Positions 7,423 to 16,111 of a stretch of 64,000 nucleotides of DNA are shown one piece after another. Source of the stretch: UBA5066 sp048500275 (lineage in GTDB: Bacteria; Acidobacteriota; Thermoanaerobaculia; UBA5066); NCBI GenBank assembly GCA_048500275.1, contig JASNYI010000001.1, positions 248,001 through 312,000 on the forward strand. Direction: 5' to 3'. Numbering within the stretch: the first letter of the stretch is position 1; every line of letters begins with the position of its first letter. Both the position numbers and the translations under genes were made by a program. The notes beneath the pieces are model-generated. The model was not told the origin of the DNA. It did not search any database and saw only the letters and a program-made list of their open reading frames with translations.

Positions 7423-9864
7423 TCAGTCCGCGAGCTCCTTCTTCCGCGCGGCCTCCGCGCGGGCCTTCCCTTCGGCGGCCTTCTCGGGGGCGGGCATCGG
7501 CGCCACCTCGACGGTGACCTTCGCGATCTTCCCCGTGAACCGGTACGGCGCCGGGATGCCGTAGTCCTCGACGACCGGGGTCTCCCCGTCCTCGGCGACG
7601 TCGGCCCCCTCGTCGGCCGAGAAGATCATCGGCTGCGTCCGCTCGATCCGCCCCTCGGCCACCTTCTTCCCGTTGACGAGGATCGTCCCGACGCCCCCCT
7701 TCGCGAGGCCGCCGCCGTCATAGGCGAACTCGAACCGGATCGTCGCCTTGCCGGCCGGCACGGGCTCCTTCGCGGCGACGGTGAAGCGCTCGAGGCCGAT
7801 GAAGTTGTAGGTGTAGGTCGGCCTGCCGTCCTTCAGGTAGAGGCTCCAGCCGCCGAACCGCCCGGCCTGGGCGAGGACCACGCCATTCGCCCCCTTCTCG
7901 GGGATCGTCACCTCGGCGGTGACCGTGTGGGAGCGATTCTTCGTGTTGATGAAGACGTTCTCGGAGAGGCCGGCCATCCCCTCGTAGAGGGTGAGCGAGG
8001 TCCGCCCCGCCATCAGGTCCGGCCGGCCGGCGATCGCGGGGTTCACCCGCTCCACGCTCCGGTCGTCGATCGGCAGGACGGTGTACTTCTCCGCTTCCTT
8101 CAGGAAGAGCGCCTGCATCTCCTTCAGCCGGGAGGGGTCCTTCTTCGCGAGGTCGTTGGCCAGGCTGAAGTCGGCGCGGGTGTCGTAGAGCTCCCAGGTG
8201 TCGGCCTCGAGAGTGGCGCGGGGCTTCGTCTCCCAGGGGGCCTTGTGGACCGTCCCGGCCAGCCAGCCGTCGTGGTAGATGGCGCGGTTGCCGAAGATCT
8301 CGAAGTACTGGGTGACGTGGTTGTCCCTGGCCTTCGCGTCGTCGAAGGAACCGAGCATGCTGACGCCCTCGATGGGCGTCTGGGGAACGCCGTCGACCCG
8401 TTTCGGCTCGGGAAGGCCCGCGGCCTGAAGGACCGTCGGGACGACGTCGATGACGTGATGCCACTGCGACCGGACCTCGCCCTTCGCCTTGACCCCCCTG
8501 GGCCAGTGGACGACGAGCCCGTTGCGCGTGCCTCCGTAGTTCGAGGCGATCTGCTTGGTCCAGGTGAAGGGCGTGCCGCCGGCCACGGCCCAGCCCGCGG
8601 CGTAGTGACCGTAGGCGTACGGGCCGCCCAGCTCGTCGTAGTGCTTCAGGACGTCGGCGACGCTCTCCTGCACGCCGTTGAAGTAGGTCATCTCGCTGAA
8701 CATGCCGTTCATGCCGCCCTCGGCGCTCGCCCCGTTGTCACCGAAAATGTAGAACACGAGCGTGTTGTCGAGCTGGCCGAGGCCGGCGATGGCGTCGACG
8801 AGGCGGCCGACTTCGAAGTCCGTGTGCTCGGCGAAGCCGGCGAAGACCTCCATCTGGCGCGTGAAGAGCTTCTTCTCGTCGGCCGAGAGCTTGTCCCAGT
8901 CCTTGATGGCGGGGGGCTTCGGCGCGAGCTTCGTCCCGGGAGGCACCACGCCGAGCTTGATCTGGCGGGCGAGGGTCTCTTCGCGCAGCTTGTCCCACCC
9001 CTGGTCGAACTTCCCCCTGTACTTCGCGATCCACTCCTTCGGGACGTGGTGGGGCGCGTGCGTGGCGCCGGGCGCGAAATAGACGAAGAAGGGCTTGTCG
9101 GGCGTCAGCGACTTGACCGCCTGCACCCACCGGATCGCCTGGTTCGTCATGTCGGTCGTGAAGTGGTAGTCCGGGCCCTTCGGGACCTCGACCTTGACCA
9201 TGCCGTCGTAGACCGCCGGCGCCCACTGGTTCGTCTCGCCGCCGAAGAAGCCGTAGAACTTGTCGAAGCCGTTACGCGTGGGCCAGCGGTCGGTCGGGCC
9301 GGAGGGGCTCACCTCCCAGGCCGCCGTCTCGTGGTTCTTCCCGAAGTGGGCCGTCGAGTAGCCGTTGTACCGGAGCATCGACGCGACGTTGGCGACGCTG
9401 AGCGGGCGCTGACCGGTATTGCCGGGATACGCCGTCGAGGTCTCCATGATGGAAGCCGTGTTGTTCGTGTGGTGGTTACGCCCCGTCAGGAGCGCCGCCC
9501 GGGTCGGCGAGCAGACGGCGGTGGTGTGGAACTGGTTGTACCTCAGCCCTCCCTGCGCGAGGCGGTCTCCGGTCGGCATGTGGAGAGGTCCGCCAAACGC
9601 GCTCGGCTGGCCGAATCCCATGTCGTCGATCAGGACGACGAGGACGTTCGGAGCGCCGGCCGGGGCCTTCACCTCGAAGCGGGGCGGCGCCGGCGGCGCG
9701 TTGCGGACGTCGAGCACGGTGCTGTGCGGATAGCTCGGCTCGTGGATCGGGAGCACCGTGCGGTCCGGCGCGGGCTGCGCGAGGGCGGTGGCTGCAACGA
9801 ACGTCGCCAACGCGAAGCCGGCCCTCGCGGTCGCCGCGGCGTTTCTGAATCCGGGGTGCGTCAT
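7423..9864 (-). CDS. arylsulfatase (formylglycine-dependent, Cys type)
   Basis: 813-aa sulfatase hydrolysing organic sulfate esters. ATG at 9864 has AGGAGG upstream and starts a signal peptide (residues 1-29), so it acts outside the cytoplasm. Asp80-Asp81 (VLIDDMGFG) are metal ligands. Cys118 in CSPTRAALLTGR is the C-x-P-x-R site converted to formylglycine. GRNHHTNN follows. TKQIASNYGGTRNGLVVHWP and the C-terminal beta domain (FTGKIAKVTVEVAPMPAPEK) fit the large arylsulfatase group. No formylglycine-generating enzyme or anSME lies in the window. It leads a leftward block with a transporter, DUF2092 and VVGRP proteins and is divergent from an AraC regulator. Confidence 0.93.
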   Translation of the reverse strand: MTHPGFRNAAATARAGFALATFVAATALAQPAPDRTVLPIHEPSYPHSTVLDVRNAPPAPPRFEVKAPAGAPNVLVVLIDDMGFGQPSAFGGPLHMPTGDRLAQGGLRYNQFHTTAVCSPTRAALLTGRNHHTNNTASIMETSTAYPGNTGQRPLSVANVASMLRYNGYSTAHFGKNHETAAWEVSPSGPTDRWPTRNGFDKFYGFFGGETNQWAPAVYDGMVKVEVPKGPDYHFTTDMTNQAIRWVQAVKSLTPDKPFFVYFAPGATHAPHHVPKEWIAKYRGKFDQGWDKLREETLARQIKLGVVPPGTKLAPKPPAIKDWDKLSADEKKLFTRQMEVFAGFAEHTDFEVGRLVDAIAGLGQLDNTLVFYIFGDNGASAEGGMNGMFSEMTYFNGVQESVADVLKHYDELGGPYAYGHYAAGWAVAGGTPFTWTKQIASNYGGTRNGLVVHWPRGVKAKGEVRSQWHHVIDVVPTVLQAAGLPEPKRVDGVPQTPIEGVSMLGSFDDAKARDNHVTQYFEIFGNRAIYHDGWLAGTVHKAPWETKPRATLEADTWELYDTRADFSLANDLAKKDPSRLKEMQALFLKEAEKYTVLPIDDRSVERVNPAIAGRPDLMAGRTSLTLYEGMAGLSENVFINTKNRSHTVTAEVTIPEKGANGVVLAQAGRFGGWSLYLKDGRPTYTYNFIGLERFTVAAKEPVPAGKATIRFEFAYDGGGLAKGGVGTILVNGKKVAEGRIERTQPMIFSADEGADVAEDGETPVVEDYGIPAPYRFTGKIAKVTVEVAPMPAPEKAAEGKARAEAARKKELAD

Positions 9865-10054
9865 GAGGCGTCCTCCTGTCTCTACGGTCTGGCCCTCCCG
9901 GGCCGGCCACCACGCCGCAGCGGCGCTGCAACGAGCCTCCCCGGGGCGAAGCGATGGGTCGATCACGGTCGAAGTCCTGTTCAGCACGATTCTAGGCGCT
10001 CGAGGCATGACCGCGGTCGATTACGACAGTGCCGCGAGACTGCCGAATTCCGAG

Positions 10055-10076
10055 CAGTTGCCCACTCAGACAACTG
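10055..10076. promoter_or_regulatory. inverted repeat CAGTTG-N10-CAACTG, candidate operator
   Basis: Perfect 6-bp arms separated by 10 bp (centre spacing about 1.5 helical turns) lie in the 265-bp region between the divergent sulfatase and AraC-type genes. The position suits a regulator acting on one or both genes. The rest of the intergenic region shows no further clear structure. Confidence 0.35.
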
Positions 10077-10093
10077 GACATCGCGGCCTCGCG

Positions 10094-10123
10094 TTGGCGT
10101 CTCAAAGGGATCGTCGCTAGCAT
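10094..10123 (+). promoter_or_regulatory. candidate promoter giving a leaderless AraC mRNA
   Basis: TTGGCG (10094-10099), an 18-bp spacer and TAGCAT (10118-10123). The expected start of transcription falls on the GTG at 10130. That gene has no visible ribosome binding site, so a leaderless message is plausible. Confidence 0.3.
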
Positions 10124-10129
10124 TCGCGG

Positions 10130-11161
10130 GTGTCCGCGCGCGAGAAGGTCGCTCCATCCGTGATCCCGGGGCTCCCGGCGACCCGGCTCGAGCTCCCCTC
10201 CTACGACCTTCTCGTCGAGGCGCTCCGCGACGTGGACGTCCGCGGCTTCATCCTGAGCCGGGACGAGCGACCCTGGCTCCTCGAGACCTGGCCGACGGGC
10301 AACTGCCTGCTTCAGCTCGGGGTCGACGGCGCACCGAGCGTTTGCGAGATCCGGGTGGAGGCCGACAGGACGGGAGTCCTCCTCGTGGGGCCCGACGCTC
10401 CTTCGAAGGTCGTCGAGGGGAGGGAGCTCGGCCCCGGAACCGCGACCCATCTCTCGCCGGGCTCTCTCGTCTCGGTCGGGACCCCGAGGGCGACGACGTG
10501 GATCACCCTGAGCGCCGCGGCGGAGGCGGCCCGCCTCGAAGGGGCCCTGCTCGGCGGCGGGGACGATCTGGCCTCACCGCCTCCGACGTTCAGCGTGGCG
10601 TCGGCCGGGCGCGACGTCGCCGCCCTGCGCGCGCTCCTGGTCGAGGTACCGCGGGCCCTCGCCGCCGCGCCCGGCGCGCTGCACCCCGAGGCGGCCCGAA
10701 ACCTCGACCGGTCGCTCCTTCGCGCGCTGGCCGTCCTCTCCCTGGGGTGCGCACCCGAAGCGCGGCGGAAGCGCCCGCTCCGCGTCGACCGGCCCTCCGC
10801 TTTCCGCGCGATCTCCGCCTTCCTGAGAGACCTGCCGGCAGGGCCGGTCTACGTCGAGGACCTCTGCTTCGCCACGGGCCTTCCGGAGAGGACGCTCCGG
10901 CTTCTCTTCCTGGAGATCTACGGGCAGAGCCCCGTCCGGGTCCTCCGGTCGCGCCGTCTCTGCCTCGTCTACGAGGCCCTCCAGGCGCCGGGGATCGGCC
11001 TGAAGTCGATCCGGACGGTCGCGGAGAAAAACGGCTTCTGGCACATGGGACAGTTCTCCTCAGACTACCGGGCGCTCCTCGGGGAGCGGCCGTCCGACAC
11101 GGTGAGACGCATCCGGCTCTCCGGCGTGCGGAAGCGGGCGCCGCAGGCGCCCGCGGCGTGA
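10130..11161 (+). CDS. AraC-family transcriptional regulator
   Basis: 343-aa protein with a C-terminal double helix-turn-helix of AraC type (about residues 225-325): PVYVEDLCFATGLPERTLRL, SPVRVLRSRRL and a second helix pair with VAEKNGFWHMGQFSSDYRALLGERPSDT, the family signature. The N-terminal 200 residues resemble the sensing half of AraC/ToxR-like regulators and have no obvious ligand site. The start is GTG at 10130 with no Shine-Dalgarno sequence, so the true start is somewhat uncertain. Divergent placement suggests it controls the sulfatase block. Confidence 0.88.
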   Translation: MSAREKVAPSVIPGLPATRLELPSYDLLVEALRDVDVRGFILSRDERPWLLETWPTGNCLLQLGVDGAPSVCEIRVEADRTGVLLVGPDAPSKVVEGRELGPGTATHLSPGSLVSVGTPRATTWITLSAAAEAARLEGALLGGGDDLASPPPTFSVASAGRDVAALRALLVEVPRALAAAPGALHPEAARNLDRSLLRALAVLSLGCAPEARRKRPLRVDRPSAFRAISAFLRDLPAGPVYVEDLCFATGLPERTLRLLFLEIYGQSPVRVLRSRRLCLVYEALQAPGIGLKSIRTVAEKNGFWHMGQFSSDYRALLGERPSDTVRRIRLSGVRKRAPQAPAA

Positions 11162-11171
11162 CCATGCTCCC

Positions 11172-11188
11172 TCGCGGCCTCACCGCGA
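11172..11188. terminator. weak hairpin between convergent genes
   Basis: TCGCGG-CCTCA-CCGCGA (6-bp stem, 5-nt loop) in the 71-bp gap between the AraC gene and the convergent lipoprotein gene. Short, and without a T-run. Confidence 0.25.
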
Positions 11189-11232
11189 CGCGATAGGACG
11201 CGGCCCGGCCGGCGGGAGAGCCGTACTTCCCC

Positions 11233-12363
11233 CTACTGCGCCGGGATGGTGATGAGCGGCAGCCGCCCGCTCTCGCCCGTGTCCGCGAGCGTCAAAAGGA
11301 ACATCACGGCCGTGAGGGCGCGCTTCGCCAGGAGGTCCCCGTTCTCGATCCAGTACCAGTGATCCCGGTACCTCGCCGCGGCGAAGGCTTCCGAGGGCTT
11401 CGTCTCACCGCTGAGGATCCGGATCCCCCCCTGGCGGTCCTTCGAGGCGGGGCCGGCGTGAGTCGCCACGACGCTGCCGTCGCGGACGTGCGCGTCGGGC
11501 ACGTCCAGGTAGCTCCCGAACGCAGCCATCACCTGGAGCATCGACCGGCTGCTCACCGCCAGCTCCCCCAGACCCCCGCGCACCGGCGAGTACGTGAGCA
11601 CGAACCTCTCCTGGTCCACCGGCAGGCCGAGGATGCGGCGAATCTCCGCCCCCTTGTCCCTGACGGCGGGATCGACGTCGTCGCGTCGGAAGAAGAGAAC
11701 GGCCGTCTGGCCCTTGACCGCGTCCTCGTCCACGCGCATCCCGATGGCCCCGGCCGTCTGGACGTCGCGCATCAGCTCGAGCGCGCGCACGAACTCCGGG
11801 TCCGCCTCCCTCACGCCAGCCCCGGTAGCCGCGCGATTGCGCACTCCGTTGAGCGCGTCGACGGTGAGGCCGAGGACGAAGTCCGCCGCGTAGCCCGACT
11901 GGAGCATCGAGAAGATGTGCCTCGGGTGGATCGGCGTGACGAGACCCCGGAGGAACTTCTCCCCGGTCATCGGCACGTAGGTGATCGTCGGTCGATCCGT
12001 GAACCGCCCCGAAGCCCCCATCGTGAGGGTGTCACCCTGGATGGCGCCCGAAGTCGAGAGCTGGCCGCCGAGGCTTCCCGACGTCTCCATCGAGTAGCCG
12101 GCGACGATCGACGACACGTCGAGAAAGACCGGAAGGTCCAGGTAGCGAAGCTTGACGATGTTGAGCAGGGTCTGCTGCTTCCACGACTCGCCGATGGCCG
12201 TGGCGTAGTCGAAGCGGTCCACCGTGACGGTCCTCGGACCGACGTGCGTGCAGCCGCCGACCGCGACGGAGGCGGCCAGGACCGCAAACACGCGAGAGAA
12301 CCGGGCGGAATGCGGGATGGCGCGGCCGTTCCGTCCCGGGAGGGGGGCGGGCGTCGCGCTCAT
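11233..12363 (-). CDS. conserved lipoprotein of unknown function
   Basis: 376-aa protein with an N-terminal signal and lipobox (SVAVGGC, Cys at residue 38), so probably a lipid-anchored envelope protein. The mature start (CTHVGPRTVTVDRFDYATAI then GESWKQQTLLNIVKLRYLD) belongs to a conserved uncharacterised family that I recognise but cannot name. The body has mixed alpha/beta character and ends hydrophobic. The gene starts 4 bp behind the stop of the barrel gene, so the pair is likely co-expressed. Confidence 0.72.
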   Translation of the reverse strand: MSATPAPLPGRNGRAIPHSARFSRVFAVLAASVAVGGCTHVGPRTVTVDRFDYATAIGESWKQQTLLNIVKLRYLDLPVFLDVSSIVAGYSMETSGSLGGQLSTSGAIQGDTLTMGASGRFTDRPTITYVPMTGEKFLRGLVTPIHPRHIFSMLQSGYAADFVLGLTVDALNGVRNRAATGAGVREADPEFVRALELMRDVQTAGAIGMRVDEDAVKGQTAVLFFRRDDVDPAVRDKGAEIRRILGLPVDQERFVLTYSPVRGGLGELAVSSRSMLQVMAAFGSYLDVPDAHVRDGSVVATHAGPASKDRQGGIRILSGETKPSEAFAAARYRDHWYWIENGDLLAKRALTAVMFLLTLADTGESGRLPLITIPAQ

Positions 12364-12367
12364 GTCG

Positions 12368-13096
12368 TCAGAACGTCAGCGACGCGCCCGCCAGGGGACC
12401 CTGGCTCACGACGTCCCAGCGGAAGCCACCGTCCTTCTCGTAGTCCTGGTCGAGGTAGCGGTACCCGACGGAGAGGGTGACGGCCTTCGAGGCGTGCCAC
12501 CTCGCCCGGGCGTCGACGTCCCACGTGAAGTCGCAGCCGACGCCGAAGCCGCCGATCATCCCCCGGAACGCGAACGAGAACGCCTCCGAGAGCGGAAGCG
12601 CGAGGCGCGCCCCGACGAGCGGGTCGACCCAGTCGGCGCTGGCGCTCGTCACGCTCGTCCCCTGCGGCCTCCGGAGCTCGATCGCCGTCTCGAGCGAGGT
12701 GTACCGCGCCCCGCCGACGACCTCGAAGGAGGGAGAGACGCGCCAGGAAGCGGTCGCCTCCACGAGCCACTCGTCCATGTCGACCTCGGCGGTCGCTCTC
12801 CCGCCGTCGCTCGTCCCCGTCGCCCCGAGGCCCATGTAGACGACGTCGGCGGTGATAGCCCACTTCGGCGCTTCGCCGCGGTAGTCGGCGAGCGCTCCGA
12901 GCTGCAGGTTCGCGAGGACGTCCGACGCGGGCAGGTCCACCTCGCCCGTCAGGGGGCCGGCGCCCGTCGTCCCCGACATCGCCGCGCCCATGAAGTACGC
13001 CTCGACGGTGTGCGTGAAGGCCGTGGACTGCCCGGAGGCCACGGGGGAGGCGAGCCCGAGTAAAAGGACCGGTATGAGAGTCGTGCGCTTGCGCAT
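12368..13096 (-). CDS. outer-membrane beta-barrel protein
   Basis: 242-aa protein. ATG at 13096 is preceded by AGGAAACCAGGA and begins a signal peptide (MRKRTTLIPVLLLGLASPVASG). The longer frame to 13381 runs into the divergent gene's promoter and was rejected. The mature part is alternating strands (WAITADVVYMGLG, VTLSVGYRYLDQDYE) ending in LAGASLTF, the terminal Phe typical of barrels inserted by Bam. Eight to ten strands are likely. The partner lipoprotein gene is 4 bp downstream. Role unknown. Confidence 0.72.
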   Translation of the reverse strand: MRKRTTLIPVLLLGLASPVASGQSTAFTHTVEAYFMGAAMSGTTGAGPLTGEVDLPASDVLANLQLGALADYRGEAPKWAITADVVYMGLGATGTSDGGRATAEVDMDEWLVEATASWRVSPSFEVVGGARYTSLETAIELRRPQGTSVTSASADWVDPLVGARLALPLSEAFSFAFRGMIGGFGVGCDFTWDVDARARWHASKAVTLSVGYRYLDQDYEKDGGFRWDVVSQGPLAGASLTF

Positions 13097-13172
13097 TCCT
13101 GGTTTCCTTTCGAGCTTTCGCCCTCGTGGTCCGCCTCTCACGCGGCTCCCGGACGGTTCGCTGTCTCGGGAA

Positions 13173-13198
13173 ATTCTAGCCCTGGCCAGATGTGTCAA
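13173..13198 (-). promoter_or_regulatory. candidate promoter for the barrel/lipoprotein pair
   Basis: Read on the minus strand: TTGACA (13198-13193), then TAGAAT (13178-13173) after 14 bp. Both hexamers are close to sigma-70 consensus but the spacer is short. An 8-bp palindrome, CTGGCCAG (13182-13189), lies in the spacer and might bind a regulator. Confidence 0.35.
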
Positions 13199-13274
13199 TT
13201 TTCGGCAGTCCTGGCGGTGTCGCGGCCGGAGTCGACGCGCCCGCGCTATCCTCTTCGTTCCAGGAGGCACGAAC

Positions 13275-15212
13275 ATGTTCCATCCCCGCCTCGTTGCCGC
13301 TCTCCTCGCGGTCGCCCTTCTCGCCCTCGTGGCCCCCGTCGCCGTCGCCCAGGACGCCGGCGAGCACGACCCGGCCGACATCGAGAAGGCCTTCCCGAAG
13401 AAGGCGCCCTACTCGCCGTACGCGGGGCGGAACTTCCCCACCCGGCCGTTCTTCGGCGACACGCACCTCCACACGTCCTTCTCGATGGACGCCGGCGCCT
13501 TCGGCGCGCGCCTCGGCCCGCCCGACGCGTTCCGCTTCGCGAAGGGCGCCGAGGTGACGTCGAACAGCGGGCAACCGGTGAAGCTCTCGCGCCCGCTCGA
13601 CTTCCTCGTCGTGGCCGACCACTCCGACGGCTTCGGCTTCTTCCCGCTCATCTTCGGCGGCGACCCGACCGTCATGGCCGACCCGCAGGGGCGGAAGTGG
13701 AACGAGATGATCCACTCGGGCCAGGGGGCCGACGCCGCGCTCGACATCATCCGGAACTTCGGCACGGGAACGATCTCGAAGGCGATCATGCCCGTCCCTG
13801 GCACGGCCCCCTACCGCGGCGCCTGGCAGAAGGCCGTGAAGGCCGCGGAGGAGGCGAACGAGCCCGGACGATTCACGGCGTTCATCGGCTTCGAGTGGAC
13901 GTCGAACACCGGCGGCAACAATCTCCACCGGAACGTGGTCTTCCGCGACGACGCGACGAAGGCGCTGCAGGTCGAGCCCTACACGACGATGAAGCCGCTC
14001 GGCAGCGACAATCCCGCCGACCTCTGGAAGTGGATGGCCGCCTTCGAGCAGAAGACGGGGGGCGACGTCCTCGCGATCGCCCACAACGGCAACCTCTCCA
14101 ACGGCGAGATGTTCCCGATGGTCGAGGCCTTCGGGAAGAGGATCGACCGGGCGTACGCCGACGAGCGGGCGAAGTGGGAGCGGCTCTACGAGGTGACGCA
14201 GACGAAGGGAACGGGCGAGGCGCACCCCTTCCTCTCGCCGAACGACGAGTTCGCCGACTACGAGCTGTGGGACAAGGGGAACCTCGACGGCAGCGTCGCC
14301 AAGAAGCAGGAGATGCTGCAGTACGAGTACGCCCGCCGGGCGCTCCAGAACGGCCTCATCCTCGAGCAGAAGCTCGGGGTGAACCCCTACAAGTTCGGGA
14401 TGATCGGCAGCACCGACGCCCACACGGGCCTCGTCGCGGTCGAGGAGGAGAGCTTCTTCGGCAAGACGGCCCCGCAGGAGCCCTCCCCCGAGCGCCTGAC
14501 GAAGACCTTCGTCGCCGAACCGAAGACCGGCGTGAAGATCATGGACTGGGAGGTCGGCGCCTCTGGCTACGCGGCCGTCTGGGCCACGGAGAACACGCGC
14601 GAGGCGCTCTTCGACGCGATGGAACGCCGCGAGACCTACGCCACGACCGGCACCCGGATGGTCGTCCGCTTCTTCGGCGGCTGGGACTTCGTGCCGAAGG
14701 ACGCCCACGACCGGATGCCGGCGCGGATCGGCTACGGGAAGGGCGTCCCGATGGGCGGCGACCTCGCGAAGGCGCCCGCGGGCAAGGCCCCGACGTTCCT
14801 CGTCGCGGCGCTGAAGGACCCGATCGGCGCGAACCTCGACCGGATCCAGGTCGTCAAGGGCTGGGTCGACGCGAAGGGCGAAGTCCAGGAGAAGGTCTAC
14901 GACGTCGCCTGGTCGGGCGACCGGAAGCCCGACCCGAAGACCGGCAAGGTGCCGAGCGTCGGGAGCACGGTCGACGTCGAGAACGCGACCTGGACGAACT
15001 CGATCGGCGCTCCCGAGCTGATCGCCGTCTGGAAGGACCCGGCCTTCGACCCCGCCCTGCGCGCGTTCTACTACCTCCGCGTCCTCGAGATCCCGACGCC
15101 CCGCTGGACCGCGTACGACGCGAAGCGCTTCGGCAACAAGCCGCTTCCCGGCACCCGGATGACGATCACCGAGCGGGCCTACACGTCGCCCATCTGGTAC
15201 AGCCCCAACTGA
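13275..15212 (+). CDS. DUF3604 family protein (PHP-like metal-dependent hydrolase fold)
   Basis: 645-aa exported protein; ATG at 13275 follows GGAGG, and residues 1-24 are a signal peptide (ending AVAQ). It has the metal-binding pattern of a PHP-type phosphoesterase: GDTHLHTSFSMD (H-x-H), VVADHSD, FIGFEWTS, IAHNGN and IGSTDAHTG, in that order. DUF3604 proteins are about 600-700 aa, so this one is full length. The true substrate is unknown. It is the first gene of a tightly packed operon with a parvulin isomerase and three HupE/UreJ membrane proteins, a pairing I know from other genomes. Periplasmic phosphoester hydrolysis linked to metal uptake is inference. Confidence 0.88.
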   Translation: MFHPRLVAALLAVALLALVAPVAVAQDAGEHDPADIEKAFPKKAPYSPYAGRNFPTRPFFGDTHLHTSFSMDAGAFGARLGPPDAFRFAKGAEVTSNSGQPVKLSRPLDFLVVADHSDGFGFFPLIFGGDPTVMADPQGRKWNEMIHSGQGADAALDIIRNFGTGTISKAIMPVPGTAPYRGAWQKAVKAAEEANEPGRFTAFIGFEWTSNTGGNNLHRNVVFRDDATKALQVEPYTTMKPLGSDNPADLWKWMAAFEQKTGGDVLAIAHNGNLSNGEMFPMVEAFGKRIDRAYADERAKWERLYEVTQTKGTGEAHPFLSPNDEFADYELWDKGNLDGSVAKKQEMLQYEYARRALQNGLILEQKLGVNPYKFGMIGSTDAHTGLVAVEEESFFGKTAPQEPSPERLTKTFVAEPKTGVKIMDWEVGASGYAAVWATENTREALFDAMERRETYATTGTRMVVRFFGGWDFVPKDAHDRMPARIGYGKGVPMGGDLAKAPAGKAPTFLVAALKDPIGANLDRIQVVKGWVDAKGEVQEKVYDVAWSGDRKPDPKTGKVPSVGSTVDVENATWTNSIGAPELIAVWKDPAFDPALRAFYYLRVLEIPTPRWTAYDAKRFGNKPLPGTRMTITERAYTSPIWYSPN

Positions 15213-15235
15213 ACGCTTCGGGCTCGCGGCGCTCC

Positions 15236-16111
15236 ATGAAGAAGGTCTTCCGCGAGCCCCTCGTCCACTTCCTCCTCCTCGGGGGGCTCCTCTTCCTCTG
15301 GTTCCAGTGGAGGGGGGGAGCGTCGGGCCCGGGCACGAATCGCATCGTCGTGACGGCCGGCCAGGTCCGGAACCTCGCCTCCGGCTACACGAAGACCTGG
15401 TCGCGCCCCCCGTCCGAGGACGACCTGAAGGGGCTGATCGACGAGTACGTCAAGGAGGAGATCGCGACGCGGGAGGCGATGGCCCTCGGCCTCGACCGGG
15501 ACGACACCGTGATCCGCCAGCGCCTCCGGCAGAAGCTCGAGTTCCTCTCCGGCGACGAGGCCGCCTCCGCGCCCCCCACGGACGCCGAGATCGAGGCGTG
15601 GCTGAAGGCGCACCCCGATGCCTTCGGGGGCGAGCCCCGTCTCTCGTTCCGGCAGGTCTACGTCCGCGCCGACCGCGGGAAGGAAGCCGGCCGGGAGGCG
15701 GAGCGAATCCTCTCCCGGCTTCGGGCGGCCGGCCCCGGCGCCGCCTCCGCCGACCTCGGCGACGCGACGATGCTTCCCGGGGAGATGCCTCGCGCCACTC
15801 TCCGCGAGGTGTCGGCGGTCTTCGGAGACGACTTCGCGCGCCGGCTCGCCGACGCCCCGCCGGGAGAGTGGACCGGCCCGCTCGCCTCCTCCTACGGCCT
15901 CCACCTCGTCCTCGTGAGCGAGCGCGTCGAGCCCGAGGCGCCGAGCCTCTCCGCGGTCCGCCCGCTCGTGACGCGCGAGATCCTCGCCGAGCGCCGGAAG
16001 AAGGAGCTGGAGGAGCTCTACGGGCGGCTCCTCGCGAAGTACGACGTGACGATCGAGATGCCGCGCGTCGAGCCGCTCCCGACGCCGAGCCCGTCCGCGA
16101 GTGCGCAGTGA
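15236..16111 (+). CDS. membrane-anchored parvulin-type peptidyl-prolyl isomerase
   Basis: 291-aa protein with one N-terminal membrane segment (PLVHFLLLGGLLFLWFQW), a SurA/PpiC-like helical region (LKGLIDEYVKEEIATREAMA) and a degenerate parvulin domain around residues 130-235 (SFRQVYV, GPLASSYGLHLVLVSERVE). It probably folds envelope clients. The HupE/UreJ gene downstream overlaps it (GTG inside its stop), so it is likely dedicated to that system. Confidence 0.82.
   Translation: MKKVFREPLVHFLLLGGLLFLWFQWRGGASGPGTNRIVVTAGQVRNLASGYTKTWSRPPSEDDLKGLIDEYVKEEIATREAMALGLDRDDTVIRQRLRQKLEFLSGDEAASAPPTDAEIEAWLKAHPDAFGGEPRLSFRQVYVRADRGKEAGREAERILSRLRAAGPGAASADLGDATMLPGEMPRATLREVSAVFGDDFARRLADAPPGEWTGPLASSYGLHLVLVSERVEPEAPSLSAVRPLVTREILAERRKKELEELYGRLLAKYDVTIEMPRVEPLPTPSPSASAQ

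Noticed and set aside
7357..11196. 1279-aa plus-strand reading frame across the sulfatase and regulator region
   Set aside because: Antisense mirror of the sulfatase gene; no domain, very high Arg/Gly/Val, and it runs through the divergent promoter.
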